Positions 1 to 8,189 of a stretch of 64,000 bases of DNA are shown here, piece by piece (within the stretch, counting starts at the first letter, position 1; each line of letters begins with the position of its first letter). Source of the DNA: Chryseobacterium oranimense (GTDB lineage: Bacteria > Bacteroidota > Bacteroidia > Flavobacteriales > Weeksellaceae); contig NZ_FQWT01000001.1 of NCBI RefSeq assembly GCF_900129755.1, forward strand, positions 992,001 to 1,056,000, in the 5' to 3' direction. The notes beneath the pieces are model-generated. The model did not search any database. It worked only from the letters and a program-made list of their open reading frames with translations, and was not told where the DNA came from. A program made the position numbers and the translations under genes.

Positions 1-269
1 TCAAAAATAACATGATTCAACATAAAATTTTTATTTTAAAACGTCACATGTTTTAACCGGGTTCATCCCTTACTATCACTAGATTTAACAGCCATTCATT
101 AATCCGGAAGCTGTGTATCATAAACGGTGTGTCTTTAAGGTATTTAACTCTCAAAAATTCTTTCTAAATTTTTAATACATTCGTTATATTGTATAATTTT
201 GGTCAGCCTAAGTTTATTTTTTAACTTGGTTAAATAAATAAACAACACACCTTATTAAATTTTAAAAAC
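1..269. other. AT-rich upstream region
   Basis: No gene, RNA or convincing repeat is visible in this stretch. It ends in a typical AT-rich Bacteroidota leader before the first gene. A TAATTTTG string at 194-201 fits the -7 consensus TAnnTTTG, but no TTG lies at the usual 17-23 base spacing upstream, so a promoter here is only a possibility. Confidence 0.4.
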
Positions 270-932
270 ATGAATAGCATCAAGCCGGAAACCCTGAAAT
301 TTCTACAAAATCTTACTGTCAACAACAACCGTGACTGGTTTAATGAAAACAAATCCGCTTATACGGAAGCCCAGGAAAATGTTATTACTTTCCTTGACGG
401 CCTGATCAAAGAAATGTCCGGTTTTGATGAGGAACTGGGGAAAATCGACGGCAAAAAATCATTGTTCAGAATTTACAGAGACACACGGTTTTCAAAAGAC
501 AAATCACCCTATAAAACTAATTTTGGCGCCTCCCTGGGAATGGGTAAAGGCAGTCAGAAAGGTGGCTATTATCTTCATCTGGAACCTGGGAAATCTTTCC
601 TGGCGGGTGGTATTTATATGCCGGAATCTTCGGTCCTGAAAGAAGTAAGAAAGGAAATTTCTTTATACAGCGAGGATTTTCTTAAAATTATTAATCAGAA
701 AGACTTTAAAAAACATTTTCCAGAGCTTGACCAGGATGATAAACTGAAAAAAATTCCCCAGGGATTTGAAAAGGAAGATCCAATGGGAGAATATCTGAAA
801 CTCAAGAATTTCATTGTAGTATATCCCCTGAAAGATGAAGAAATCCTGGACAAAAATGCTATAAAAAACTTAACGAAAATCTTTAAACTGATGAAACCGT
901 TTAATGATTTCCTGAATGCTCCTTTTCAGTAA
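270..932 (+). CDS. DUF2461 family protein
   Basis: This 220-residue protein matches the DUF2461/TIGR02453 family from memory. Family-type features are the N-terminal LKFLQNLTVNNNRDWFNENK segment, then RIYRDTRFSKDKSPYKTNF near residues 67-85 and a GGYYLHLEPG segment near 98-107. The length is normal for the family. No catalytic role is established for the family and no signal peptide or membrane segment is visible, so it is probably cytosolic. It is a single-gene unit that converges on the mevalonate-pathway gene downstream, with a palindromic repeat between them. Confidence 0.85.
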   Translation: MNSIKPETLKFLQNLTVNNNRDWFNENKSAYTEAQENVITFLDGLIKEMSGFDEELGKIDGKKSLFRIYRDTRFSKDKSPYKTNFGASLGMGKGSQKGGYYLHLEPGKSFLAGGIYMPESSVLKEVRKEISLYSEDFLKIINQKDFKKHFPELDQDDKLKKIPQGFEKEDPMGEYLKLKNFIVVYPLKDEEILDKNAIKNLTKIFKLMKPFNDFLNAPFQ

Positions 933-1010
933 AACATTCAATATTTTGAACTAAAAGATCATTGCAGAAGTTTTTCTTAAACTGACTTTTTAACTTGAAG
1001 TTCAAAAAGA

Positions 1011-1065
1011 ATCTGCGTGATCTGCGAGCGAAAAAACTCTCGCAGATTTAGCAGATCACGCAGAT
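1011..1065. repeat. Palindromic intergenic repeat
   Basis: ATCTGCGTGATCTGC at 1011-1025 is perfectly complementary to GCAGATCACGCAGAT at 1051-1065, and a shorter inner GAG/CTC pairing surrounds an A-rich loop. It sits between two convergent genes, so it could act as a bidirectional terminator. Repeats built on GCAGATT units are, as I recall, dispersed in Chryseobacterium genomes. That needs a genome-wide search. Confidence 0.7.
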
Positions 1066-1082
1066 GTTTGTGTCATATTTTT

Positions 1083-2141
1083 TTAAAACCTCATTACATC
1101 CTTCACTACTCCATTTTTCTGAGTGTGTTGCAGCAATTCGGTTTCGATGAATGCTTTGATCTTATCTTCGGTTCCGTTGTTGGGGAACAGAAGATGAACG
1201 TTGGCACCGGCGTCCAGCGTGAAGAACAACGGCAGGCCAGTTTCTTTTCTAAAATCCCAGATTTTATTGATTACCTCCAGTGTTCCGGTTTTCATCAGAA
1301 TAAAGGCAGGATCACTCATCATCATCATGGCATGAAGGGTAAGTGCCTCATGTTCTACCAATTTGATAAATTCTTCCAGGTTGCCGTTTTTAAGAATTCC
1401 CTTCATGGGAACAAAGTTTTCTCTTGCTTCCTGAAATCTTCTTTCCGCATACGGATTGGTATTCATCAGGCCATGCCCTACGGTTGAGGATACACTTTTC
1501 TGGCCTTCATGAATTAATAAAACCCAGTCATTAAAGTTTTTAAATATTTCATGAATTTCATTATCGGGGTATTTCACAGCAAACAGATCTGAGCTTCCTT
1601 GTACCTCATCCGACTCTCCCCACACTACAAGCCCGTTATACAAACTTCTGCAGGCACTTCCACTGCCCAATCTGGCCAGAAATGAGGCTTTTCTTAATGA
1701 TTCTTCCTCAGATGATTTTCCTGAAAAAGTTTCATCCAGCTTCATCAGGCACTTTGCAATGGCTCCAAATCCGGAAGCAGAACTTGCAATCCCGGAACTG
1801 TGCGGAAAGGTATTTTCTGTTCTGATGATATATTTTCCTTTCAATATCCACGGAAGGTATTGTTCAATATTTTTAAAGTATTTTTCTATTTTTTCAGCAA
1901 ATTTCGTTTCTTCATTGCCCGCCAGGAAAGTTTGCACAGAAAAGGCTTCATTGGCAAAAAACTCTATGGACGTATTGGTTTTGCAATGATTTAAAGTAAA
2001 ACTGATGCTTGGGTTTGCAGGGATCTGATCAGCATATTTGCCCCAATATTTAATCAGGGCGATATTGGAAGGACAGCTTTCTGAAACTGTCTGATTATTG
2101 ATGGTGAAATTTTGTTTTCCCAGAAATTCTTGTGTTGTCAT
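1083..2141 (-). CDS. mvaD: Diphosphomevalonate decarboxylase
   Basis: The enzyme performs the ATP-dependent decarboxylation of mevalonate 5-diphosphate to isopentenyl diphosphate, the last step of the classical mevalonate pathway used by many flavobacteria. It is a 352-residue GHMP-superfamily protein. NIALIKYWGK at residues 26-35 is the family signature, PHSSGIASSASG at 113-124 is the nucleotide-binding loop, and LDAGANVH near 309-316 carries the conserved aspartate region. The length is normal for bacteria. No other mevalonate gene is nearby. The ATG start is supported by the family N-terminus. Confidence 0.93.
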   Translation of the reverse strand: MTTQEFLGKQNFTINNQTVSESCPSNIALIKYWGKYADQIPANPSISFTLNHCKTNTSIEFFANEAFSVQTFLAGNEETKFAEKIEKYFKNIEQYLPWILKGKYIIRTENTFPHSSGIASSASGFGAIAKCLMKLDETFSGKSSEEESLRKASFLARLGSGSACRSLYNGLVVWGESDEVQGSSDLFAVKYPDNEIHEIFKNFNDWVLLIHEGQKSVSSTVGHGLMNTNPYAERRFQEARENFVPMKGILKNGNLEEFIKLVEHEALTLHAMMMMSDPAFILMKTGTLEVINKIWDFRKETGLPLFFTLDAGANVHLLFPNNGTEDKIKAFIETELLQHTQKNGVVKDVMRF

Positions 2142-2196
2142 AATCTGATTTAAAATAAAAAACGGTACATCTGTCGTAAGGCATTAAGGTCTGTGT

Positions 2197-3966
2197 TTAA
2201 TACATACTCTCAATAATATCCGCATATTTTTTAAGAACCACATTTCTCTTGACTTTCAGTGTCGGAGTTATTTCTCCGGTATTGATATCAAACTCTGCAG
2301 GCATTAGTGTAAATTTTTTCACTTTTTCATAATCTGCAAGATGCACCTGTAATTCTTTAATTTTTTCTTTATACAAAGCAATAACTTTCTCGTCCTTCAC
2401 TGCTTCTTCCCAGCTGGTAAAAGGAATATTATTTTTTTTGATAAAATCCTGCAGAAATTCAAAATTCGGAACGATAAGCGCGGAAACAAACTGTCTTCCC
2501 TCTGCCACCAGCATGATCTGCTGGATAAAGTTATTATTGGTAAGAAGGTTCTCGATCTGCTGTGGTGCCACATACTTCCCGTTGGAGGTTTTCATCAAAT
2601 CTTTGATCCTGTCCGTGATAATCAGGTTGCCTTTATCATCGAATTTTCCGGCATCTCCGGTTTTAAACCATCCGTCTTCTGTAAAGACTTTCTGTGTTTC
2701 TTCAGGCTTGTTGTAATATCCTTTCATAATGCCGTTTCCTTTAGCCTGGATCTCATCACCTTCACCAATACGGATTTCTACACCTGGTAAAGGTTTTCCG
2801 CTGGTTCCATGCTCAAAATGGGTCAATGGGAAAAGGGTCAGTGTAGCGGTTGTTTCAGTCAGTCCGTATCCTACTGTGATGTGAATTCCCACTGAATCAA
2901 AGAATTTGGTGACTTCCGGCGAAAGCGATGCTCCTCCACAAGGTAAAAACCACAGCCTGCCGCCCATTCTCTCTTTAATTTTACTGAAAACCAGCATATC
3001 TGCAACGGATTCCTTCAGTTTCAATCCAAAAGGAACCGGTTTTTCATTTCTTCTCAGCTCTGCAGTCTGCCAGCCTGTTGCCAGCGCCCAATCGAAGATC
3101 TTTTTCTTCAGTGAAGAGCCTTCTTCGGCTTTCTCGAGAACTCCGGCATATACTTTCTGAAAAAATCTCGGCACAGCACACATTGTGGTAGGCTTTACTT
3201 CCTCCAGAGCCTTTGCAATATTTTTAGGATCTTCCAGGAAATATACTCTTGCACCGCCATACAGGCAAAGCAGGCTCCAGCTTCTTTCAAAAACATGGCT
3301 TAATGGAAGAAAGGCCAGCGACAGTTCTTCTTCAAAGTTTTTAAATTTAAAAAACTCAAAATGGGAATCGAAAGCTTTGATGAAATTCCCATGAGTAAGC
3401 ATAACGCCTTTAGGAGTTCCCGTTGTTCCTGAAGTATAGATCAGGGTAGCTGTATCGTCATATTCTTTTTTACAGATTTCCAGCTTGGGGGATGATTTTG
3501 CAATAAAATCCTCAAGGTAAAAACTGTTGAATTCTTTTTTAATCCAAACCGATTTTTTAGAAACAATAATGGTTTCCAACTCGTTTTCTTCTTTCTGTAA
3601 GATCTCCAGACAGGCATCATACTGTTCCTGGCTGCCGACAAGCACAGCTTTTGCTGAAGAATCACTGATGATATATTCTGCCTGTTCTGCATTATTCGTA
3701 GAATATACAGGTACAGTAACGGCACCAATGGCCATTGAAGCAAGATCAACGGTCATCCATTCGGAAGAGTTATCCGAGTAGATGGCTACTTTATCATTTT
3801 CCTGAATTCCTGCATTTTTCAGTGCATTAGCTGTTTTAAAAACGATCTCACCGAATTTTTTCCAGCTCAGCTCTTTCCATACTTCATCTTTCTTTTTAAA
3901 GCCTATTGCTGATTTTACCGGATGTTTTTCTACATTTTTAAGGATAATTGCTGCTGCAAGATTCAT
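2197..3966 (-). CDS. Long-chain fatty acid-CoA ligase (AMP-forming)
   Basis: This 589-residue member of the ANL adenylating superfamily resembles FadD15-type acyl-CoA synthetases that activate fatty acids with ATP and CoA. The P-loop-like motif YTSGTTGTPKG is at residues 177-187, a VGYGLTETT motif lies in the middle, and a GWFKTGD adenylate-binding segment follows. The C-terminal lysine-bearing region is present. Its start overlaps the end of the upstream epimerase gene by 4 bases (ATGA), so the two are probably translationally coupled. Substrate chain length cannot be read from the sequence. Confidence 0.9.
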   Translation of the reverse strand: MNLAAAIILKNVEKHPVKSAIGFKKKDEVWKELSWKKFGEIVFKTANALKNAGIQENDKVAIYSDNSSEWMTVDLASMAIGAVTVPVYSTNNAEQAEYIISDSSAKAVLVGSQEQYDACLEILQKEENELETIIVSKKSVWIKKEFNSFYLEDFIAKSSPKLEICKKEYDDTATLIYTSGTTGTPKGVMLTHGNFIKAFDSHFEFFKFKNFEEELSLAFLPLSHVFERSWSLLCLYGGARVYFLEDPKNIAKALEEVKPTTMCAVPRFFQKVYAGVLEKAEEGSSLKKKIFDWALATGWQTAELRRNEKPVPFGLKLKESVADMLVFSKIKERMGGRLWFLPCGGASLSPEVTKFFDSVGIHITVGYGLTETTATLTLFPLTHFEHGTSGKPLPGVEIRIGEGDEIQAKGNGIMKGYYNKPEETQKVFTEDGWFKTGDAGKFDDKGNLIITDRIKDLMKTSNGKYVAPQQIENLLTNNNFIQQIMLVAEGRQFVSALIVPNFEFLQDFIKKNNIPFTSWEEAVKDEKVIALYKEKIKELQVHLADYEKVKKFTLMPAEFDINTGEITPTLKVKRNVVLKKYADIIESMY

Positions 3967-4976
3967 GAATTCAGCTTTTTGTCGTTAATATAATTTTTAA
4001 GATGAAAATCAACACTTTCCTTTACAGGAATAAACTGATAATCAAGCTCTTTTTTAATTTTCTGATTGGAAATGGTATTGAGCGATGATATGGCTTCAAT
4101 ATTTGATTTTGTAATGATTCTCAGCTTTGGAATCAGCCAGCCTAAAAGAATATTGGCTAACCGTCCCAGGTTCAGTTGAGATTTTGTAAGGATTTTTGCT
4201 TCTTTCAGTCCAAGCTGAGACCTGATCTGTTTTCCGAGCTCTGCATATTTCTGATTTTCGGAAATAAGAATAAAACGTTCCCCGAAAGCATTTTTTTCCA
4301 TCAGCTGAATGGCAATCCGGGCTGCATCTCGGACGTCTACATAACTGGTTCCACCGGAAAAAGTAAAGCCATTATTTTCAAAAGTGGGAAATATATCGCC
4401 ACTGCTTTGACCCCAGTTTCCGCTTCCGATGATCATTCCGGGATTCACGATAATGGTATTCATCCCTTCCGCAGAGGCTCTCCACACCTCCATTTCTGCA
4501 AGATGTTTAGAAATGGCATAAGCAGAATGCTCTTCTTTGGGATTAAACTCTGAATTTTCGTCTAATTCTCCTTTTTCATTAAAAATATCCAAAACAGCAA
4601 TACTACTCACATGAAGAAATTTTTTCACTCCCGAACCCTCACAGGCAAACAGTAAATTTTCTGTACCTTTTACATTGGTATGGTACATTTCTTTTTCGTC
4701 TTTAGGATGGAAACCTACTTTTGCGGCACAGTGATACACCTCATCCACATCTTTTAACGCCTCCTGAAGAGCATCAATATCATCAAAATCTACATCTACC
4801 CAATTGATCTTATTAAAAAAATCATCAGGATTATCTGTATAGAAGCTGTAAGAATGCCTTACATCGTTTAAATTGCTGCCCGGTCTTTTGGAGGCACGAA
4901 CGTTTTTCCCTTTTTTCAGAAGTTCCAAAACAATCACCCTTCCCAGGATTCCGGTTGCACCCGTTACAAAAATCAT
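3963..4976 (-). CDS. NAD-dependent epimerase/dehydratase family protein
   Basis: This is an extended short-chain dehydrogenase of 337 residues. VTGATGILGR at residues 4-13 is the Rossmann nucleotide-binding loop and YAISK at 153-157 is the YxxxK catalytic pair, with HVSSIAV before it supplying the usual Ser region. It is the first gene of a two-gene operon with the acyl-CoA ligase and overlaps it by 4 bases, which suggests lipid-related work. The substrate is unknown. Candidates are hydroxysteroid- or reductase-like activities on lipid intermediates, but this is inference from context only. Confidence 0.85.
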   Translation of the reverse strand: MIFVTGATGILGRVIVLELLKKGKNVRASKRPGSNLNDVRHSYSFYTDNPDDFFNKINWVDVDFDDIDALQEALKDVDEVYHCAAKVGFHPKDEKEMYHTNVKGTENLLFACEGSGVKKFLHVSSIAVLDIFNEKGELDENSEFNPKEEHSAYAISKHLAEMEVWRASAEGMNTIIVNPGMIIGSGNWGQSSGDIFPTFENNGFTFSGGTSYVDVRDAARIAIQLMEKNAFGERFILISENQKYAELGKQIRSQLGLKEAKILTKSQLNLGRLANILLGWLIPKLRIITKSNIEAISSLNTISNQKIKKELDYQFIPVKESVDFHLKNYINDKKLNS

Positions 4977-5193
4977 TAATTATGTACTTGATTGCTGACT
5001 AAAATATAACAATATTTCCTATCCGGCAATTCTTCATTTTTCCAGTAAAGTTTATGAAAAACCGCGTATGCAAATTTGCGATTTTTAAAGCAGAATTCCA
5101 CTTTATTTAACCAATATTATCATTTTACAGGGAAAATCATTAAGCATTTTTTGGAAAATAAAGATTTCAATCGACAGATATTTGTCGGATCAT

Positions 5194-5247
5194 AATTCCC
5201 CTCCCCTGGAGGGGTGGCGAAATTCATAGAATTTTTGACGGGGTGGT
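5194..5247. repeat. Double-palindrome intergenic repeat
   Basis: Two small inverted repeats lie side by side: CCCCTCC at 5198-5204 pairs with GGAGGGG at 5208-5214, and AAATTC at 5220-5225 pairs with GAATTT at 5229-5234. A GACGGGGTGG tail follows. The GC-rich patches contrast with the AT-rich surroundings. I recall very similar units scattered in Chryseobacterium and Elizabethkingia genomes, which suggests an interspersed REP-like family. Only one copy is present in this window. Confidence 0.6.
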
Positions 5248-5277
5248 TAAGCACAACCCCACACCGCTACTAAACAC

Positions 5278-5322
5278 AAAAAAAGGCACAAAAGCTAAAT
5301 ACCAACCTTTTGTGCCTTTTAT
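5278..5322 (-). terminator. Rho-independent terminator of the graspetide operon
   Basis: AAAAGGCACAAAAG at 5281-5294 pairs perfectly with CTTTTGTGCCTTTT at 5307-5320 around a 12-base loop. Read on the minus strand the stem is followed by a long T run. It lies just past the stop of the last ligase gene. Confidence 0.85.
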
Positions 5323-5341
5323 ATTTAAATTGTATTTCTAT

Positions 5342-6346
5342 TTAAGCCATAACCATATTGTTTCTTCTCGGAGCCTTATCACAAAGAACATCCGCAATAC
5401 TCTTGGAGATCTGATTTTCTTCCGTCAGATTATCCAGCCAGAAAAACTCACCTGCAGCATTGATCTCAATGAAATAATATTCATCTTCAGGGGAAACAAT
5501 GATGTCTATAGCGCCATAATCCACATTGTATACATCTAAAAGTTCCAGAAGCTTCGATTCAACATCTGCCGGAAGTTCTGTTCTCACCCATTTTGTAAGC
5601 AGGTTTACCCCGTCTTTTCTCCAATCGACTTTCGCATCCTCGGACTGTTGGGAATCTATTTCAAAAGCATAAACATCCCTTCCTACAATGGTAACGCGAA
5701 GTTCTTTTTTCTTTTCAATTTTTTTCTGAAACTGCATTGGGCAATACACCAACGAGTCCAATTCCTCCAGCTTGTCTTCGTTGACGACATTGGTAAAGAC
5801 CACACTTTCCACTCCGTCTTCATAAATCGCAAAACCGGTCTGCATTTTAGCGATCACATTCTGATGTTTAAGGATGAACTGCCTTGCTTCTTCCGGATTG
5901 TTCGTCAGACAGGTTTCAGGAATCTTAAGTCCTAATTTAACTGCAATTTTAAGCTGCTCTTCTTTACTATCCAGCCTTCTGTAAATGCCGGGTTTCCCCA
6001 ATGCATAAGCATCCACAGATTCTATAAATCCGAAAAGCGTATTGCGGATCTCCCCCATTGCAGCACCATAGAATTTTTTATCCATTTCTTCTTTTACTCC
6101 GCTTCCGATATTATAGGCTCTCCTGTACCATACGGCAGCAATATCATCCAGACGGTATTTTGCCTCTTTTGTTTCAAGAACACTGATCCACTCTCCATCC
6201 TGATATACTGTTGAAAGTTTATTTTGTATCGGGTACAGGTCCACATCGAAACGGATGACCTCGCAGCCATTTTTTTCTATATATTCCGTTACTTTTTCAA
6301 TTGAAAAGTTATCTGCTGTATGCGTAATGATTAATATTTTATTCAT
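5342..6346 (-). CDS. Graspetide ATP-grasp ligase, MvdD/MdnC-like (ester-forming)
   Basis: This 334-residue ATP-grasp ligase resembles MdnC/MvdD, the microviridin enzyme that forms omega-ester bonds from Thr/Ser to Asp/Glu of a precursor peptide. Matching features are VWYRR at 72-76, FAIYED and CPMQFQKKI in the middle, DWRKDG, and EINAAGEFFWL at 294-304, where acidic residues bind metal-ATP. It is the last gene of the minus-strand cluster and overlaps the second ligase by 4 bases. From memory, the related CdnC of Chryseobacterium gregarium makes both single and bicyclic esters on multicore precursors. The architecture here suggests the same kind of enzyme. Confidence 0.92.
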   Translation of the reverse strand: MNKILIITHTADNFSIEKVTEYIEKNGCEVIRFDVDLYPIQNKLSTVYQDGEWISVLETKEAKYRLDDIAAVWYRRAYNIGSGVKEEMDKKFYGAAMGEIRNTLFGFIESVDAYALGKPGIYRRLDSKEEQLKIAVKLGLKIPETCLTNNPEEARQFILKHQNVIAKMQTGFAIYEDGVESVVFTNVVNEDKLEELDSLVYCPMQFQKKIEKKKELRVTIVGRDVYAFEIDSQQSEDAKVDWRKDGVNLLTKWVRTELPADVESKLLELLDVYNVDYGAIDIIVSPEDEYYFIEINAAGEFFWLDNLTEENQISKSIADVLCDKAPRRNNMVMA

Positions 6347-7296
6347 GGGTTATTGATTCTTTTTATAAGGTTATCGGCGATTTTTTCTGCGATGGGAAAT
6401 CCCAGCTCTTTCTGCAGCATTCCCCATTCTCCCTGCGGGTTTACTTCCAGGAAATAATATTCCCCGTCTTTTCCTCTGATCATATCTATTGCTCCTATAT
6501 AAAGCCCCATTTCCTCCATCATGGAAGCAAGACCGGCTTTGATATTTTCCGGCAGTTCATAGGCTGACCAGACATAGTTTCCCTGTGCCAGTCTCCAGTC
6601 TGCATTTTCACTGTTATTGATCTTTCCGGTAAAAAACTCTCCGGCAATATAAACAATCCTCAATTCATATTCTTTGTCAATATAGGGCTGAAAGATCATC
6701 GGACAATATGTAATATCCGCAATATGCTCCAGGGTATCTTCTTCAATGATCATTGTTGAAATAAGATTCTCCCCGCTCATAGTTTTTGCAGTCAGGCTGT
6801 GCAGTTTTGCCACTGCCTTTCCATTACAGAACTTATGAAAAAAGGCTGTGATCTTTTCTTCATCATTGGAGAAAATAGTTTCAGGAACAGTTAATTGATG
6901 TTCTTTGGCGGTTTTCAGCTGAAGCATTTTATTTCCATCAATTTTTCTTTCATTTTCATAAGGATTGATCCATGGAATATTTTCTAAAACAGTAATAAGG
7001 TTATAACGGAGGTTAGCGTAACCGCTGAGGAATATTTTTTTGTAATCTTCATCCAGTTCTTCAGGAACGGGGATTCCCCAGGCTTTTCTGTGCCATACTC
7101 CTTTGATATCTTTTGAATGAATGGTATTTCCGGATTCATCGGTCAGTTCAAATGAATCTTCATTCACACTGATCTTCTGGAGGTGATTCATGCGGTCAGA
7201 ATTCAGCCTGAAGTACGGAATATTTTTAGAGGCCAGATATTCAAAAAAAAGATCAATATTGTAAAAATCTTGGGAATGGGTAATACAGAGAATCAT
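6343..7296 (-). CDS. Graspetide ATP-grasp ligase, MvdC/MdnB-like (amide-forming)
   Basis: This 317-residue ATP-grasp protein resembles MdnB/MvdC, which closes the omega-amide (Lys to Glu/Asp) ring in microviridins. Family features are THSQDF near residue 6, VWHRK at 67-71, CPMIFQPYIDKEYELR in the middle and EVNPQGEWGML at 284-294. It is upstream of the ester ligase on the minus strand, with a 4-base ATGA overlap, and is separated from the precursor genes by 89 bases that contain a terminator-like hairpin. Whether it acts on all three precursors cannot be told from sequence. Confidence 0.9.
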   Translation of the reverse strand: MILCITHSQDFYNIDLFFEYLASKNIPYFRLNSDRMNHLQKISVNEDSFELTDESGNTIHSKDIKGVWHRKAWGIPVPEELDEDYKKIFLSGYANLRYNLITVLENIPWINPYENERKIDGNKMLQLKTAKEHQLTVPETIFSNDEEKITAFFHKFCNGKAVAKLHSLTAKTMSGENLISTMIIEEDTLEHIADITYCPMIFQPYIDKEYELRIVYIAGEFFTGKINNSENADWRLAQGNYVWSAYELPENIKAGLASMMEEMGLYIGAIDMIRGKDGEYYFLEVNPQGEWGMLQKELGFPIAEKIADNLIKRINNP

Positions 7297-7310
7297 TTGC
7301 CGGTTTTTAT

Positions 7311-7342
7311 TAAAAAAGGAAACTTAATGGTAAGTTTCCTTT
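7311..7342 (-). terminator. Hairpin between precursors and ligases (attenuator candidate)
   Basis: AAAGGAAACTTA at 7315-7326 pairs perfectly with TAAGTTTCCTTT at 7331-7342 around a 4-base loop. On the minus strand the stem is followed by a T-rich run at about 7311-7316. It lies inside the operon, after the last precursor gene and before the first ligase gene, so partial termination would lower ligase expression relative to precursor. Confidence 0.65.
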
Positions 7343-7385
7343 GGGTATGTGATGATTGTATTAATACGATTAGTATTTCATTTTT

Positions 7386-7619
7386 TTAATCCAGTGGAAT
7401 AGTTGGTGCATCATCATCTCCGTCAGACGGATATTTCAGCGTGTGCATCATATCATCTTTAGGGGAAGTTACCACATCAACAGATGGCTTGGTGATGGAA
7501 TCTTTTAAAGTGTCGGTGATAATCCCTGTGTCTCCTCCTTTAATGGTTTCAGGATCTTTAAGCTGCTTTTCCAGGAATGACGCAAAGAACGGCTTCTTTT
7601 TTGAATTCTTGTCTTTCAT
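7386..7619 (-). CDS. Graspetide precursor peptide 3
   Basis: This 77-residue precursor has a leader with PFFASFLEKQ at residues 10-19, the helix bound by microviridin ligases, followed by KGG at 27-29. The region after the double glycine has three Thr-to-Asp hexads, TDTLKD, TKPSVD and TSPKDD, and then the microviridin core TLKYPSD followed by GDDD. The tail APTIPLD extends past the core. It is third in transcription order among three paralogous precursors. All putative acid partners of the terminal core are Asp, not the usual Glu mixture. Confidence 0.92.
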   Translation of the reverse strand: MKDKNSKKKPFFASFLEKQLKDPETIKGGDTGIITDTLKDSITKPSVDVVTSPKDDMMHTLKYPSDGDDDAPTIPLD

Positions 7620-7672
7620 AATAATTTAGTTTTGGTTGAAAATATACTTGTAATTGTGTATTCTGTAGAAAT

Positions 7673-7909
7673 TTAAACCACGTCATCATCACCGTCTGAA
7701 GGATACTTCATTGTTACCAAAAGATCTTTGCTCGGATGGGTAACATGATCAAAAATCTGTGCGGTAACGTTATCAATAGAAGGTGCGGTAACGACGTCAT
7801 TATCTGTGTTTGAAATAATGCCGCCTCCCTGAATGGTTTCCGGATCTTTAACCTGCTTCTCCAGGAATGAGGCAAAAAACGGCTTCTTTTTTGAATTTTC
7901 GTCTTTCAT
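7673..7909 (-). CDS. Graspetide precursor peptide 2
   Basis: This 78-residue paralogue of the neighbouring precursors has PFFASFLEKQ at residues 10-19 and QGGG at the leader end. Three hexads follow, TAPSID, TAQIFD and THPSKD, and then the terminal core TMKYPSD with GDDD and two valines. The second hexad has Gln in place of Pro. It lies 34 bases downstream of precursor 1 and 53 bases upstream of precursor 3, so the three are probably one transcript. The leader is nearly identical to that of precursor 3, which implies tandem duplication. Confidence 0.92.
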   Translation of the reverse strand: MKDENSKKKPFFASFLEKQVKDPETIQGGGIISNTDNDVVTAPSIDNVTAQIFDHVTHPSKDLLVTMKYPSDGDDDVV

Positions 7910-7943
7910 AATCTTGAGTTTGGTTATTGTTTTTTATTCCGGT

Positions 7944-8189
7944 TTAAAGAATATCTAATTCTCCAGACTCATCACTGTCAGACGGATACTTCATGGTTAC
8001 CACCTGATCCTTTAACGGCGTTGTAGCATTGTCGAGAAACGGTGATGTTGTAACATTATCCCTTTCAGGTATAGTAACAATATCTGTAGTAGGTGTAGTA
8101 ACTGCCCCACCCTGAATTTTTTCAGGATCGCTGATTTGTTTTTCTAAAAATGAAGCGAAGAACGGTTTTTTTGAATTTTTCTTTTCCAT
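7944..8189 (-). CDS. Graspetide precursor peptide 1
   Basis: This first precursor of the operon has 81 residues. The leader contains PFFASFLEKQ at residues 9-18 and a QGG at 26-28. Four hexads follow, TTPTTD, TIPERD, TSPFLD and TTPLKD, and then the core TMKYPSD continuing as SDESGELD. It has one more hexad than the other two precursors, and it is the only one whose terminal core contains Glu. No promoter with both Bacteroidota boxes was found upstream. A small inverted repeat (TAGTTTT/AAAACTA, 8203-8221) lies in the leader region. Confidence 0.92.
   Translation of the reverse strand: MEKKNSKKPFFASFLEKQISDPEKIQGGAVTTPTTDIVTIPERDNVTTSPFLDNATTPLKDQVVTMKYPSDSDESGELDIL

Larger units (their letters stand above)
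4977..5341. other. Intergenic region with repeat and terminator
   Basis: This 365-base stretch carries no convincing gene. Its left part holds the upstream region of the epimerase gene on the minus strand. Its right part holds a GC-rich palindromic repeat and the terminator of the graspetide operon, both listed separately. Confidence 0.6.

Noticed and set aside
194..201. -7 box TAATTTTG as promoter of the first gene
   Set aside because: No TTG box lies at 17-23 bases upstream, so it is not listed as a promoter.
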